From Podospora pseudocomata (lineage: Eukaryota; Ascomycota; Sordariomycetes; Sordariales; Podosporaceae), in assembly GCF_035222375.1 (NCBI RefSeq), contig NC_085890.1, positions 2,728,001-2,792,000 of the forward strand: 64,000 nucleotides of DNA, read 5' to 3'. The position numbers and the translations under genes are program-made. Below the pieces are notes generated by a model. It ran no database searches. It saw only the letters and a program-made list of their open reading frames with translations, and was not told the origin of the DNA. Below are positions 11,791 through 22,537 of the stretch, one piece after another (position 1 is the stretch's first letter; each line of letters starts with the position of its first letter).

Positions 11791-12280
11791 TGTGTTTGCT
11801 CTACAGGGTAGGCGGTGGGATATTCACTCGGTGGAACTTACCTGGTATCGACTGCAGGCCTAATCCTGAGTCTCATTTTTCCTCTCGCCTTCAAGAACCC
11901 TGCGTTAGGTCGGTTGGGTTGGGCTGGGTTGGGCACTGATGATCAACCCCGGCCAAGAAAGTTGTTTGGTGCGTGTGGTCCAATCAAGGCAACTTCACAA
12001 CTCGATACAACAACGCTAAAATGGCCAGTAAGAGCCAGCCAGCTTTCCAAGGTGACAAATGAGAACGTGACCGTGTGAGGTAACTGGCACTTACGGGTCA
12101 GGGCTTTCCGGGATCGAGAGGCGGTCGTATAGGGGCGGGTTCGAACATCAACTCAACTGTCTTCATTTCAGGAATAGGTACCTTTGATTAAATCCCCCAC
12201 ATCATCCTTTATGATTCCAAAACAGCACAGCTGCTTTTTTCAGACTCTACATCTGTTACTTCACCCCGTTTGGCTTCACT
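11791..12280. promoter_or_regulatory. shared intergenic region of a divergent gene pair
   Basis: A 490 bp stretch lies between the start codons of the two divergent helical genes. It probably carries both promoters. No specific operator was identified. A short repeated tract (ggttgggttgggctgggttggg) lies near 11910-11935. Confidence 0.4.
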
Positions 12281-14786
12281 ATGGCACAGTCAGCTCTCCT
12301 AGAGGTCCGGCAGATCCAAAACGACAAGCTCACGTCTGAGTATAGAGGCAAGCTCTCCAATCAGTTCGTCGATGAGTTGAAATGCTCTACGCTCTTTCAA
12401 GCCGACTGGTCTGAGCTCATCAGCGCCACTCCCACTGCGCTCTCGTTGATGGGTTCTCTTTGGGTCGCAGCAGCAGACCCCATGGCCGAGAAGATTTCCA
12501 TGGCCAAATGCATGCCCACAGATGGTTTCCGATATATGACGAAGCGGGCTGAGCCAACGCTCAGATCATGCCTGGTTGATGGTATTCAGACTCTGTCCCC
12601 CAAATTACGGAGATTGTACATTGCTAACCGCATGCAGTCTGCAACAACGGTGGACGAGCGGCCTTCACCAAAGCAGGTGCCAATATGGACGCACTGGAGA
12701 TAAACAGCAGGCGTATCTGCGAGGAGCGGGTGAGTCGGTAGAATGATCTCGACGCTTGTCATCGGTGCTCATGATGACTATCTAGATTCCTATGGTGTTC
12801 AAGCGTCTTGGGCCCTGCACCAAGGGGGAAGAGGAGCTGGAGGACTTCCGCGATGCGCTTGACGCTTTCAACAAGGACGCAAAGCGATGCGCCGCTCTCG
12901 CCACCGAAACTCGCGAGGCATTCACAAAATGGGGCCTGATGGTCGGCGAGCTGAATGCCTGCACTGAAGCGGAATCCGGGAGAGCGTCGATTCAGAAGGA
13001 CGCCATCAAGATTGACGAGGATGTGGCCAGGGTTCGGGCTCAATTCGAACGAATACAAGAGAAAACGGCGGTGGAGGAAGTAAAAGCGGCCGAAGTGGCT
13101 CTCAAGCGAGCCGAGAAACGTCTCGACACAGCTATCGACAAAATTCCCGGGCCGCTGGAGAACTTTGTGACAGGTATTGTAAATGGGTACGTCTCGGCGA
13201 TCCCCACCATCGTCTCTGCCGCTATTCCGGCCATTATGGCCAGCGTGAGTCCGGTGGGTGCAATGACTTCGGCAATCTCCTCGGTGAAGCAAGGCGTCGG
13301 CGCTGTGTTTCCTGGCGGCCACGCGGGCGCAGTCCCAGAATCAGCAGTCACAGCCCCCGCAGTGCTAAGAGACCCCTCATACGCGGCAGCAATCGCGATT
13401 CGCGACTTGGTCAACCACTACTATGAGTATCTTGGTGGCGAGACTGGCGAATTTGATCAGTCGAAGTTTGTCGAGCATGAAGAGGCTGGGGCTCAGGGAA
13501 TTCCCCAAGGAGTGTCATACTTTCTTGGGACCCTGGAAGGGCAGCAAGCCCAGCTGGAGTCCACAAATACTGCTGCCAACAAAAAAATGCAGGCTGTGTT
13601 CAGCACACTCATCAAAGTTGGTTGAATATGCCCAGGTCTTGCAGTTGAAACGCATCGTGCACTGACACTCCACAGGTGACCAAGGACATTCGGACGCACT
13701 TGAGGGAATGCGAGAACGGCATGTCTGATGCAAGGTTACCGGCTGACAGCCTGCGGAAATGGAAGAAGAGCGTCAAGAAAGCCCAGCAGGATGTCCTCCG
13801 CCTGAGCGTGGCTGGAAACACAGCTAGCTCTACCAATGTGCCGAATCCCTTTGCAAACATCAAAGTCAACCCAGTGGACACCTTGGCCCGTAAGACTTTT
13901 CTATCCGTACTCGCAATGCGTCCCATCCTGACCCAAAATCACAGAGACTGCCCAGCTCAACTCAGCCATGCAAGCAGTCCAGCTGGCTCAGTCAGCGGCC
14001 GACGCCAAGCAAGACGCATACGACAGTGCCCTGATAAAACAAGCCAGGACCGCAGCAATGATGGTTGAGATCCAGCAAAAGCTCACTCGACTCCAGGCGC
14101 AGGGCCGAACACTCGAGGAGATCAAGTCGGTTCTCCGCAGCTGTATCTCAATCCTGGTCGACCTCACGGTGCAGATTGCCAAGATCGAACAGTTCTTCAC
14201 CATGCTGAGCACGGTCATCGACGAGATCATCCTGGTGCGCGCTGCCGAGTTCACGACCGAGATGGGCAAGGCCGGCCGGCGTGCCAAGGTCAACGGGCGG
14301 CTCAAGGTCGATGATCTATCAAAGCAGACTATCTACGCCGCGACGCTACAGCTCAAGGGCTACTTCTCAGTCTTGCAAGACATCAGCTCCATGTACAACC
14401 GAGTTGACAAGCCCCATGTACGCGACGGTCTGGACCTTTGCAGCGAGCTGTCCAAGGGCGCGGCTCTCGGAAATGGCACAATGGAGATGCAAGATCGGTT
14501 GACCAGATACATGGAGGGGTCCGGTGCGGCCGTCGCCAGGATTGTGAAGGACAAACAGGAAGAGCTCACTCGTGGTCTTCGCAGGCGCATCGATCAGGCG
14601 GCAAAGACAGCGCTCGAAATTGAGACGGCCATTTCCTCCCATGGGCTTGTTGTGGATCAGGAAGCGAAGCATGCTATCCAGGCTGGTGCTGAGACGGCCA
14701 AAGAGGATGCTAAGAAGCAAATAGAGGCAGCCATGTGGGCGGGCGAGAGAGACAGCTCAGAAGAAATTGACGGAAATGACTGGTGA
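12281..14786 (+). CDS. 759 aa helical protein with central hydrophobic segment
   Basis: Five exons join without a break: 12281-12581, 12638-12729, 12786-13616, 13676-13889 and 13945-14786. Every intron is 55-59 nt with good donors and acceptors, and a GCTAAC branch point is visible in the first. The protein is almost entirely helical. A central hydrophobic segment (about residues 250-300, with VSAIPTIVSAAIPAIMASVS) is flanked by long amphipathic coiled coils (for example VEEVKAAEVALKRAEKRLDT before it and a run from about residue 480 to the end). There is no signal peptide. This helix-hairpin-helix layout recalls alpha-helical membrane-inserting proteins, but I recognise no family by sequence. 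Its divergent partner is also all-helical. The gene looks whole. Confidence 0.75.
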
Positions 14787-15210
14787 TGGAAACAGCGTGA
14801 AGACATTTATGAATCGTACCTAACTGAAAATTTCCATATCAAACTCGCTCGTGTCAGGGAGCTGGGAAGGAGGCCTCTGTAAGTAACTAGCAAGTCTTGG
14901 CCATGTTTAAATTGAATGAGTGGTGGCCCCAGGCAGAGGTGTGTTCCCATGGGAGGGTGTAGCGGTAAACCAACACAGACTACCTAGTCAAAAGTTGGGC
15001 TTGCATGTCACAGAGGTCCACGTGGCGTCATGGCTAATCACAGGCCGCCAGTGGGGAGAATCTGGGCCTCGGCATTTGGGTATCAATGGGACATGATTGG
15101 ATCTGTTCTGTTACCTGCCCTGGCACCGGAACTCTATCAAGGTCCCCATCTTCCTTCTTTTACCTTGGCTGCCTCTAGGCTGGACCCTATTTCTCCTCGA
15201 CATTCTCATC
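14787..15210. other. intergenic spacer
   Basis: Non-coding stretch between the helical gene and the lectin gene; it probably holds the lectin promoter. No motif was recognised. Confidence 0.4.
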
Positions 15211-15935
15211 ATGTCAGAACCCGAGCAAGACTACCTCCTCCCTGACGAATGGAACGGCCGCGTGGTCTACCTCTTCAGCGAATCCACAGGCAATGTCCTC
15301 GATCTCCATGGCGGTCTGTCCCCGCCCCAATCGCCTGAACAGCCCTTCAGGAACTGACATGTTACCTCAAAGGGCAATCTCACAACGGAAACAAAGTCCA
15401 AGGGTGGCAATACCTAGGTAGCAAGGCGCAGCAATGGCGATTGCAAAAAGTCGATTCAGGGCCTTTTGGGGCTTGGGTTCTTCACAATGTTGCGTCTGGA
15501 AGTATGTTACGTTCACCTCACTACCTGGATTGGTATTAAGGTTGCTAACGGCTGTCTCTTGAAGCTGTACTGGACCTCGACGGTGGTAGCCCAGATGACT
15601 GCACCAAAATAATGGGGTGGAAGTATTATGCTGGAAATGGAAATCAGGAATGGTTGATCATTACCAAGAAGTATAACGACGGGTCACAGTGCATGTGAGT
15701 GACGGTTGAGAATTTCGGTGTGAGTTCGACTGACTAACAGAGGGAAAGACTCCAGAACAGGAATTCTTTCACTGTGGCTGACATGTCGGAAGGAAAGCGG
15801 GATAATGGGTATGTCTTCAGTTAGTTTTCCAGTGATGGATCTGTTTTGACAAAGAAAAATCGCAGAAACCCTGTTATTGGCTATCAGAGAGAGGCTTGGA
15901 ATAAGAATCAGTTGTGGAGGATGAAGATTGCGTAG
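15211..15935 (+). CDS. ricin B-type (beta-trefoil) lectin domain protein
   Basis: Five small exons (15211-15313, 15373-15501, 15565-15694, 15743-15808, 15866-15935) give a 165-residue protein; all four introns are 48-63 nt. Three trefoil repeats are visible. The first opens VYLFSESTGNVLDLHGG and closes QQWRLQKV, the second opens TVLDLDGGSPDDCTKIMGW and closes QEWLII, and the third closes QLWRMKIA at the end. The Q-x-W closing motif and the LDL-GG sugar-site motifs are typical of ricin-type lectins. There is no signal peptide, so it is probably cytoplasmic. Fungal cytoplasmic lectins of this fold often bind foreign glycans in defence; that role here is inference. Confidence 0.85.
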
Positions 15936-16173
15936 AACGCCGCGGGGTGTGACATACCTACAAGGGAAACGCGTGGACGAGAATACGCCATCAATGGCCA
16001 AGAAGCCGCCGGAAGAAAGTGCAGGGAAGAAGAGGACGACCGGCATATGCTGAAAGGGAAACAGGCAGGGTCACTTCTTGAGTCATTGCCCCAGAGCAAT
16101 TCTCCATCACATCATGGTCTAGCTTTTACTGATCATCTCTAGAACCTTTCGCCCCTGAACCCCCCTCCCCAAC

Positions 16174-17939
16174 TCACATGCCCCAATCCCTCAAAATCCT
16201 GCAAACCAGCGCAGTAGTCCACCCCCTACTGCCAATCCTCTGCTTCTGCACCCGTCCATAAGAACAAAAATCCCCCGCCGGCCACCCCCCATCCCCCTCC
16301 TGCATCCCCAACAAACTCTCCAAATCCCTCTGCACAAACCCCCTCCCCAGCCCCAAAAGCTGCCAAGCCCTCACCCTCATCGCCAAAGCAAGCGCATTCA
16401 TAGGCACATTCAACCTCTCCCTCAACGCAGCTTCCAGCTCCCCCTTCAACTCCCCACACAACTTCGGCGAGGAGTCCCTGCACTCATCACACAACATGGC
16501 CAGGTAGTACAAGAAACTCTCTGGGTGGGGGTAGAACCTATTCCCATAAATATTCGCCCGGTACCGAAGGCAATCCGCCACCAATTTTTTCGAGGGTTCG
16601 ATCCTCTCGTCGGTGACGTCAAGACTAGGGAGGCCAGGGATTTGGCCTGATGAGAAGAATTTGTTCAGACAGCGGAGGACAGAGACGCAGACTTCTGGGC
16701 TTACGCGGCCGTGGCGGTCGGGGGAGAAGTACGTCTCGAAGTGACCGTCCTTGTTGCGAATGGCGAACATCGCTTCTGCGATTAGAGATGGGGGCGAGAG
16801 GAGGTGGTAGTTGGGGTGGGAAGGGGTGATGGTGAGGTAGGCGATGGAGGTGGTTTCAATGTCGGGAGGGAAGGTGGTTGTTGTTAGGATGGGGGAGGAG
16901 TGGGTGAAGTAATTCCAGAGGGTGGGTTTGACTTCGAGGTGGTGCAAAGAAGGGGAGGGCGAGGATGGAGGAGATGTGGATGAGGATGAGGGCGAAGGGG
17001 CGGGTGAGGGTGAGCAGGAAGCATCTGATATGGGGGTGGGGCTTGTGGTGTCCATCATGTCTGCCTCTTCTTGGCCCCTGGTAATAATACCATCTGGCCA
17101 GGTAAGGTACACAATGTCCTCCATGCCGGTCAGTCCCCAGATCATGAGCTGGGCAAAGTTGTCTTTCAAGACGATATCGTCCTTTCCCGGCATCGAGATG
17201 ACAGAGTCAAGCTTTCCAGCGTGCATGTGCAGGAAACGCTCAGCACGGAGAGAGGCGTCCTCCAGGAGTAGGTTCCTGACAATGTTGAAAGCTCGGGTTC
17301 TCTGGTCTGGGTCTACAATCTCTCCACGTAAACCCAGCAGTCGTCCAGCACAGATGTTCTCGGACTTGTCATCCAGGTACAAGGTGGTGGATGGGTTGCA
17401 GCCCGTCTCTTGAATGACATGGTGATAGAAGGAAAGATCTGGCTTTCGCATGCCGGCGTCGAAGGAGGTGAAGATCCTGTCAAAGACGGGCCATGGGAAG
17501 GAAGGAAGCGCTTGGACGATGTCCATGTGTTCCTTGGCGATGTTGGACATGGCGTAGATTTTGAGCGGGCGGGTTCCCTGTGCCTTTGCTGCGGCAAGCT
17601 CATGGATCAAAGCCAATGCTTCCTTGTTGACTCGCAAGGTTGACTGGGCTTGGTGTAGAGCTAGCTGAACAAGTGACGGGTCGACACCAAGATCCATCCC
17701 AAGTTTCTAGAGAATGACAAGTTGGTAAGAACAGGTCAAAGGGCTGAAAGGGGGGCATGTACCGTGTACGCTTCATCAGTCGACATGCTGTCTTTCTCCA
17801 AGTCATGCCAGGTCGTGGTGTGCATCATAAGGTGGATCGTCTTCCGAGGAAGGGCAGTAACAGCTGAAGAGTCCCAGTCGAAGAGGACATCGCCAATGTC
17901 GAAGATGACAGTGTCGTAGGTGTTGGGTGCCATCTTCAT
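16174..17939 (-). CDS. HAD-domain / class II terpene cyclase fusion (drimane-synthase type)
   Basis: Two exons (17939-17763 and 17706-16174) give 569 residues. The N-terminal half is a HAD-superfamily domain: motif I VIFDIGDVLFDWD (residues 11-23), an AMSN motif II, RKPD Lys near residue 147 and YLDD motif IV near 169. A Pro/Ser-rich linker follows. The C-terminal half is terpene-cyclase-like, with PPDIETTSIAYLTI (DIETT at 341-345, a variant of the class II DxDTT protonation motif) and a DGGWP QW-like motif near the end. This order matches fungal HAD-type sesquiterpene cyclases of the AstC/drimenol-synthase kind, which protonate and cyclise farnesyl diphosphate and dephosphorylate the product. 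No P450 or transporter flanks it, so it is not in an obvious biosynthetic cluster. Confidence 0.8.
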
Positions 17940-20273
17940 CTCCAGTGGTGATTGGAAAGGTTAAGGAAAGAGTATGGAAAGGTCAAGAAAGGCGTCTCTT
18001 CAAGTAGGTCAAGGGGAGTGTTTAAAAAGCGGAAAAGATGCAAGCAGACTGGCGAAATCCTAACCCCTGGGATGGCAAGCTATGACATATCTGAACACAT
18101 ATAAATACTCGTTGTGCCTACCAGACCGATTGACGACTAGAGGCTAAGCTTTACACCGCCATGCCAGTCGATTATGTAGGTCCAGCGATCGTGGGCAGGT
18201 ATCATCCATCATGATGACCGAAAATTCGAGTCCGAGCTGTCTTGATCCAGGATGTGATACAAAGTTGGCATTGCACTGGTGACACGGCAGAGACAATCCG
18301 ACCCGTCGGTCTGGTATAAGACTGGCAACATCGGCCGGAGCCTCCGGTCCGGAGGGTGGGAATGGCTACACTGGTTGAGCCTAGGCAATGATAAAGGGTT
18401 TAGCTTGATATCCTGTGTGCGTCAAATCAGCCAATGCTAGGTAAGTACCTGGTCTAAAAGTCGATGCTGTGGGATGCCAATGCTACCACAAAGACCTAGT
18501 GCCGATGAACCATGCATGTATGCTAGGCTTGCTTGCGATGTTGTAGTAAGATAGCACAAGGAAAGTCCGAGGAAGCAAACTAGATAGGAGAACGAAACAT
18601 GCTGAGCTTCCGCATATATTGGCATTTTCACTGTTACACGGACCCAACGGGCTGACAGGGCGCATGCCAAGGGCTCATCGCAACCTACCATCCATGATAT
18701 ATATACCTGAGACTGCGTGGTCCTGCTCGCTCAAAGAAGCAAAACTCTCAAGCCAGGAAAGATGATCTGATTGTGCTGACGCGTCAGCCGGGATTTCACG
18801 GACAAGTAGGAAGAAGAAATATCTCAAATGTCGAAGGTGGTTGGCGATAACACAGCAGTTGCATGGCTGTGTGAAAAGTACCTACATCTTATATACCCAA
18901 GGTCACGGTGAAACAAGCAGATTGCCACCACTAAGTCTGGTGTGATTAGGAAGGCACAAGTGGAGAAAATAAGCGACGTCATGGTCACATTTGTGGCAGA
19001 AAAGAGAAAATATTTGAGAAAGCAGGAACCCCTTGTTACAACCTGTCAAGACATGTCAGCGTTGTAAGCACGTGACTACGGTTGGTTACGACACCACAGC
19101 AAGATATGAGGTCAGGAGTAATCACAAGACAATTGACCATAGGGCAATGGCATCAAGACAAATAGCACAGGAACTACGGGCAGGAGGACACTGGATAACC
19201 AGGTGGTAATGGCAACTGGGATGGCAACAGGCCGAGGCCCGTTGCTTAAGAAGTATTCAGGAGCAGCGAGTCTACCCTCGCTACTCACACCTGTCTCTAC
19301 CTAAACAGCTTTCAAGATAAGTCTTCATCTGATTCTCAGAGAGAGAGGCATCAATCCTTACGCCACCCTTATTGCCCAGTGCACCCTAACTTTCTGCCAA
19401 CATAAACCCTGCACCAACAGAACCTTACCCTAACGCACCAGAGTAAAAGTCTGGGCCTAACACCCCTCAGCATGAGAATATGGAACGCCCGTTCCTGACC
19501 TGCAGCAACCCAATCACGCCATGCCATGACATTTTTTCATCCAGATCAGGGCTGCAAATTTTCTGCTCCCATATGTACCAGCAGAACAACCATTGCGTTC
19601 ACGTCTTCGGGATCCCAACCCTTCTAACTTCCACAGTAGTCGACTTCACTTTCTGATGCTTTGCCTTACTTGGTAGGCATCACATTTGAATTCAGGTCCG
19701 TGTCTCCATGATAATTGGAAAGGGATTTGATGAGAAAGTTTCCTATAACCTGCTTACCATGTACTCTGACTGTGATGGGACATTGCTCTCATATCTTGCT
19801 AGCAAATGATTCCTCTGTTGCATGATAGCAAGTGGTTTATCCAGATATCCACCGCGCTTCCAGCCGCACCACCAAGCCTTGATTCGCGGAATTATTGCGC
19901 CTCCGACAATGACAGGTGATGTTTTGAGTCTAGCGCCTAACATACCAGCGTCAAATATCCTGTTGTGAGCTCAAGTGGGCTTTCGTTCTTTGTTGTATGC
20001 TGACGAATTTCCCCGCCCCCTCAGAGATTGTAGGTCTGCGTCGACTCACGCCACCGCGTGTCAGCTCGCGCCTTTCTTTCCGCTATCCAATCAGGAGCCG
20101 TCCGTTAGCCCATGACATAGGCACGATTTATCAACCATCTATTTCGGTCGGCAGCCTGATGTGAACAAAGATGTCGGGTGTTGTACAAGGCCTACAAAAT
20201 CTGCTGGAAGGTCAGATGAGTGACACCACCAAGAGGCTGCAGCATACACCTTGATCTCGTCCAACCTATCAAT
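17940..20273. other. 2.3 kb gene-poor region
   Basis: No frame longer than about 100 codons with coding character, no domain and no convincing splice structure on either strand. Base composition is more balanced than in neighbouring coding DNA. No terminal repeats or transposase fragments were recognised. It may contain promoters for both flanking genes, or a non-coding transcript. Confidence 0.45.
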
Positions 20274-21038
20274 ATGAAACTCAGCAGCATCTTCAGCCTG
20301 GTGGGACTTGTTTCCCAGACCACCGCCATAACCTGGAACGTCTCGGTCGGCAAGAATGGCCTCACCTTTGAGCCCAACGAAATCCGAGCCGGAGCTGGCG
20401 ATATTATTCAGTTCATCTTCTGGTCCAGAAACCACAGCGTGGTAGCGGGAGAGTTCACCAGGCCCTGTATCCCTCGTCTCACTGGCGGCTTTTGGTCAGG
20501 TTTCTTCCCCACTGCGGTAGATACCATCAATGTAAGCTCCCGTTTCGATTCTACTCTCCGATATTAGCAACTAACCGTTTTTCTCCAGTCCCAACTCTTC
20601 CGCGTCCAAATCAACAGCTCGGAACCATTCGTCTTTTACTGTTCTCAAAACAACGGCCAGCACTGCAAGAACGGCATGTTCGGCATCATTAACCCCGGCG
20701 TGACAGGCATCACCACTCTCTCCAGCTACCGAAACCTCGCCGCGGGGGCAGGCAACGCCACTTCGCCAAGGGTCCCTTCCTTTGGGGGCCAGATTGGGGA
20801 GAATCCCAACACTTCTGTGCCGCCGAGCTCGTCGACCTCGACTTCCTCTGCGGCGACAAGCACTGTTTTGACTAGCACAAGCACCATCACGAGCGGCACT
20901 GTGACTTCTGCTACGACTATCACCTCCACTAGCACTGGCAGCAGCACGTCAACGAGGACTGGAAATGCGGCTGCCAGGACGGGTGCACCTGTTGCGGCGC
21001 TGGTAGTTGCTGGAGCTGCAGCTATGTTCTTTGTTTGA
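20274..21038 (+). CDS. secreted serine-rich cupredoxin-like protein, probable GPI anchor
   Basis: Two exons (20274-20531 and 20589-21038) give 235 residues. A signal peptide (MKLSSIFSLVGLVSQTTA) leads into a plastocyanin-like domain (about residues 19-130), with GLTFEPNEIRAGAGDIIQF, a NHSVV histidine and the FYCSQNNGQHCKNGMFGIIN segment carrying the Cys and His of a type I copper-like site. A Ser/Thr-rich stalk and a hydrophobic tail (VAALVVAGAAAMFFV) follow, as in GPI-anchored wall proteins. This architecture is widespread in filamentous fungi as extracellular serine-rich proteins. Copper binding is inferred from the family. Confidence 0.88.
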
Positions 21039-21303
21039 GTCAGGTGTGATGATGGTGGCGATTGCGTGATGCTTGGGGGGTGTCCGGATGGGGCTATGCC
21101 GCGGTTCGGACTCAAGTTCAAGTTCTTTGTTTAACATTTTGTTGTTGTGGTTATTATTGTCATCTTGGGCGGTTTACCCCTGAAACATTACTCAGGGGCA
21201 CTATTTTGTATGCAACTGCATCAATATGAATCTTGTGTCTTCTCTCGGACACACCCATCCAACTACCAACATCCACATTGCCTGCCAGACTTTAACAAAT
21301 CCC

Positions 21304-22251
21304 TCAAGTCTCACCCAACTGTCCCGGCCCCTTCAGCACAGCACCCCACGGAAAATCCTCCGCATCAAAAGCCTCAAACCCATGACAAACCGAGTCCCCC
21401 AACCCTGTCTTCCCATCCAGCAGTATCGGGTCATCCCTCTTTCCGATCAACCTCTGCGCCAACCACCTTTTTGGATCCAAGCTGAATTTCACCACAGGCT
21501 TAACCTCGACCTTCATCCAAAACGGCTCTCCCGGCCTCGGCAGGGTCAGCAAAACCACCCCCCGAAACGAGCGGAATATCCCCCCTTTGCTAACAGGGTT
21601 CTCAGCCATATCCCACGCTACCGAGTTCGCGCCCTCGTCATGGTCATCGTCTTGAGCTAGATACCCGTGCAGCTCTGCCTGGCCTTCTTCCATCTTGGTC
21701 GTTTCCTTGGCCCAGCGGGGTGTGACGCCGACGGAAGGGCCGAGGCCAAAGGGGGTGTCGAATAGGGTCAAGGGAGCGGCGATTTCAAAGGTGTTGGAGT
21801 TTGTTCTTGTTTGTGGGGGGCCGATGATGGAGACGGGGGCGAAGTTGGAGATGATGGGGTCGTAGCTTGGGGAGGCTGAGGGGAGGGAGGGTTTGGATGG
21901 GGAGGTGGTGTGGGTGAAGGTGAGGGTTATTTCTGCCGAGGAGAAGCGGGAGGTGGAGGTGGTGGGGAAGCGGAAGGTGAAGTCTAGGGCTAGGAGGCAG
22001 GAGGGGAGGGAGTGATAGGTGCCGTATTGGACGTGGCGGAGGTAGGCGGTGTAGGAACTGGGGGAGAGGGAGGAGTGGGTCGCTAGGGGGCGGTTGATGC
22101 GGGAGTTGTTTTTAATCGCGAGGGTTGGGGGAACAGAAGGGTCGGGAATAAGGGGGGAGGTGATGGCCCAGGGGGAGGTGGAGATTTCTTCTTGTTCGGG
22201 GGTTTGGGAGTCATGGTCGAGGTCGTGAGGGGAGGAGTCTGGAGAGGCCAT
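21304..22251 (-). CDS. uncharacterised 315 aa protein divergent from the CHAT gene
   Basis: A single exon starting MASPDSSPHDLDHD. The N-terminal 40 residues look disordered. The middle is beta-strand-like (for example CLLALDFTFRFPTT and SAEITLTFTHTT). The C-terminal part has a recognisable-looking block (KFSLDPKRWLAQRLIGKRDD, then ILLDGKTGLGDSV). No signal peptide or membrane span. I do not recognise the family. It starts 286 bp from the TPR-CHAT gene on the opposite strand, so the two probably share a promoter region. Confidence 0.7.
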   Translation of the reverse strand: MASPDSSPHDLDHDSQTPEQEEISTSPWAITSPLIPDPSVPPTLAIKNNSRINRPLATHSSLSPSSYTAYLRHVQYGTYHSLPSCLLALDFTFRFPTTSTSRFSSAEITLTFTHTTSPSKPSLPSASPSYDPIISNFAPVSIIGPPQTRTNSNTFEIAAPLTLFDTPFGLGPSVGVTPRWAKETTKMEEGQAELHGYLAQDDDHDEGANSVAWDMAENPVSKGGIFRSFRGVVLLTLPRPGEPFWMKVEVKPVVKFSLDPKRWLAQRLIGKRDDPILLDGKTGLGDSVCHGFEAFDAEDFPWGAVLKGPGQLGET

Positions 22252-22537
22252 GTTGAGGGAGGGGCAAGCGGGGGTGTACTTTTGGGAGAAAGTCGTCGCC
22301 GAGATGCTCTTGTGGCGGGTTAATGTCGAGGTGGGTGTTGTGGCGATTGGGATGAGTTATGAAGCATGAATGCTCAGAGTGAAGATAATGTGCGGTGATA
22401 TGCAAAAGATAAAAGGAAGGTGCGAGGTTCGCGGCTGCCTCAGTTGTGGTGCGGCTGAGGTGTGGCCGTGATATCCCCGCACTACCATTTTGTGTTACAT
22501 TTCTTCACTCTTCCATGCAACAAAATAACTCAACTAA

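Noticed and set aside
15936-16143. Open frame of 69 codons after the lectin gene's TAG
   Set aside because: The lectin domain closes exactly at the TAG with its last Q-x-W motif. The downstream frame has no domain, and its length could arise by chance.
21304-22251. Gasdermin identity for the protein next to the CHAT gene
   Set aside because: It has beta-rich stretches but no recognisable gasdermin N-terminal motif, so only the neighbourhood is reported.
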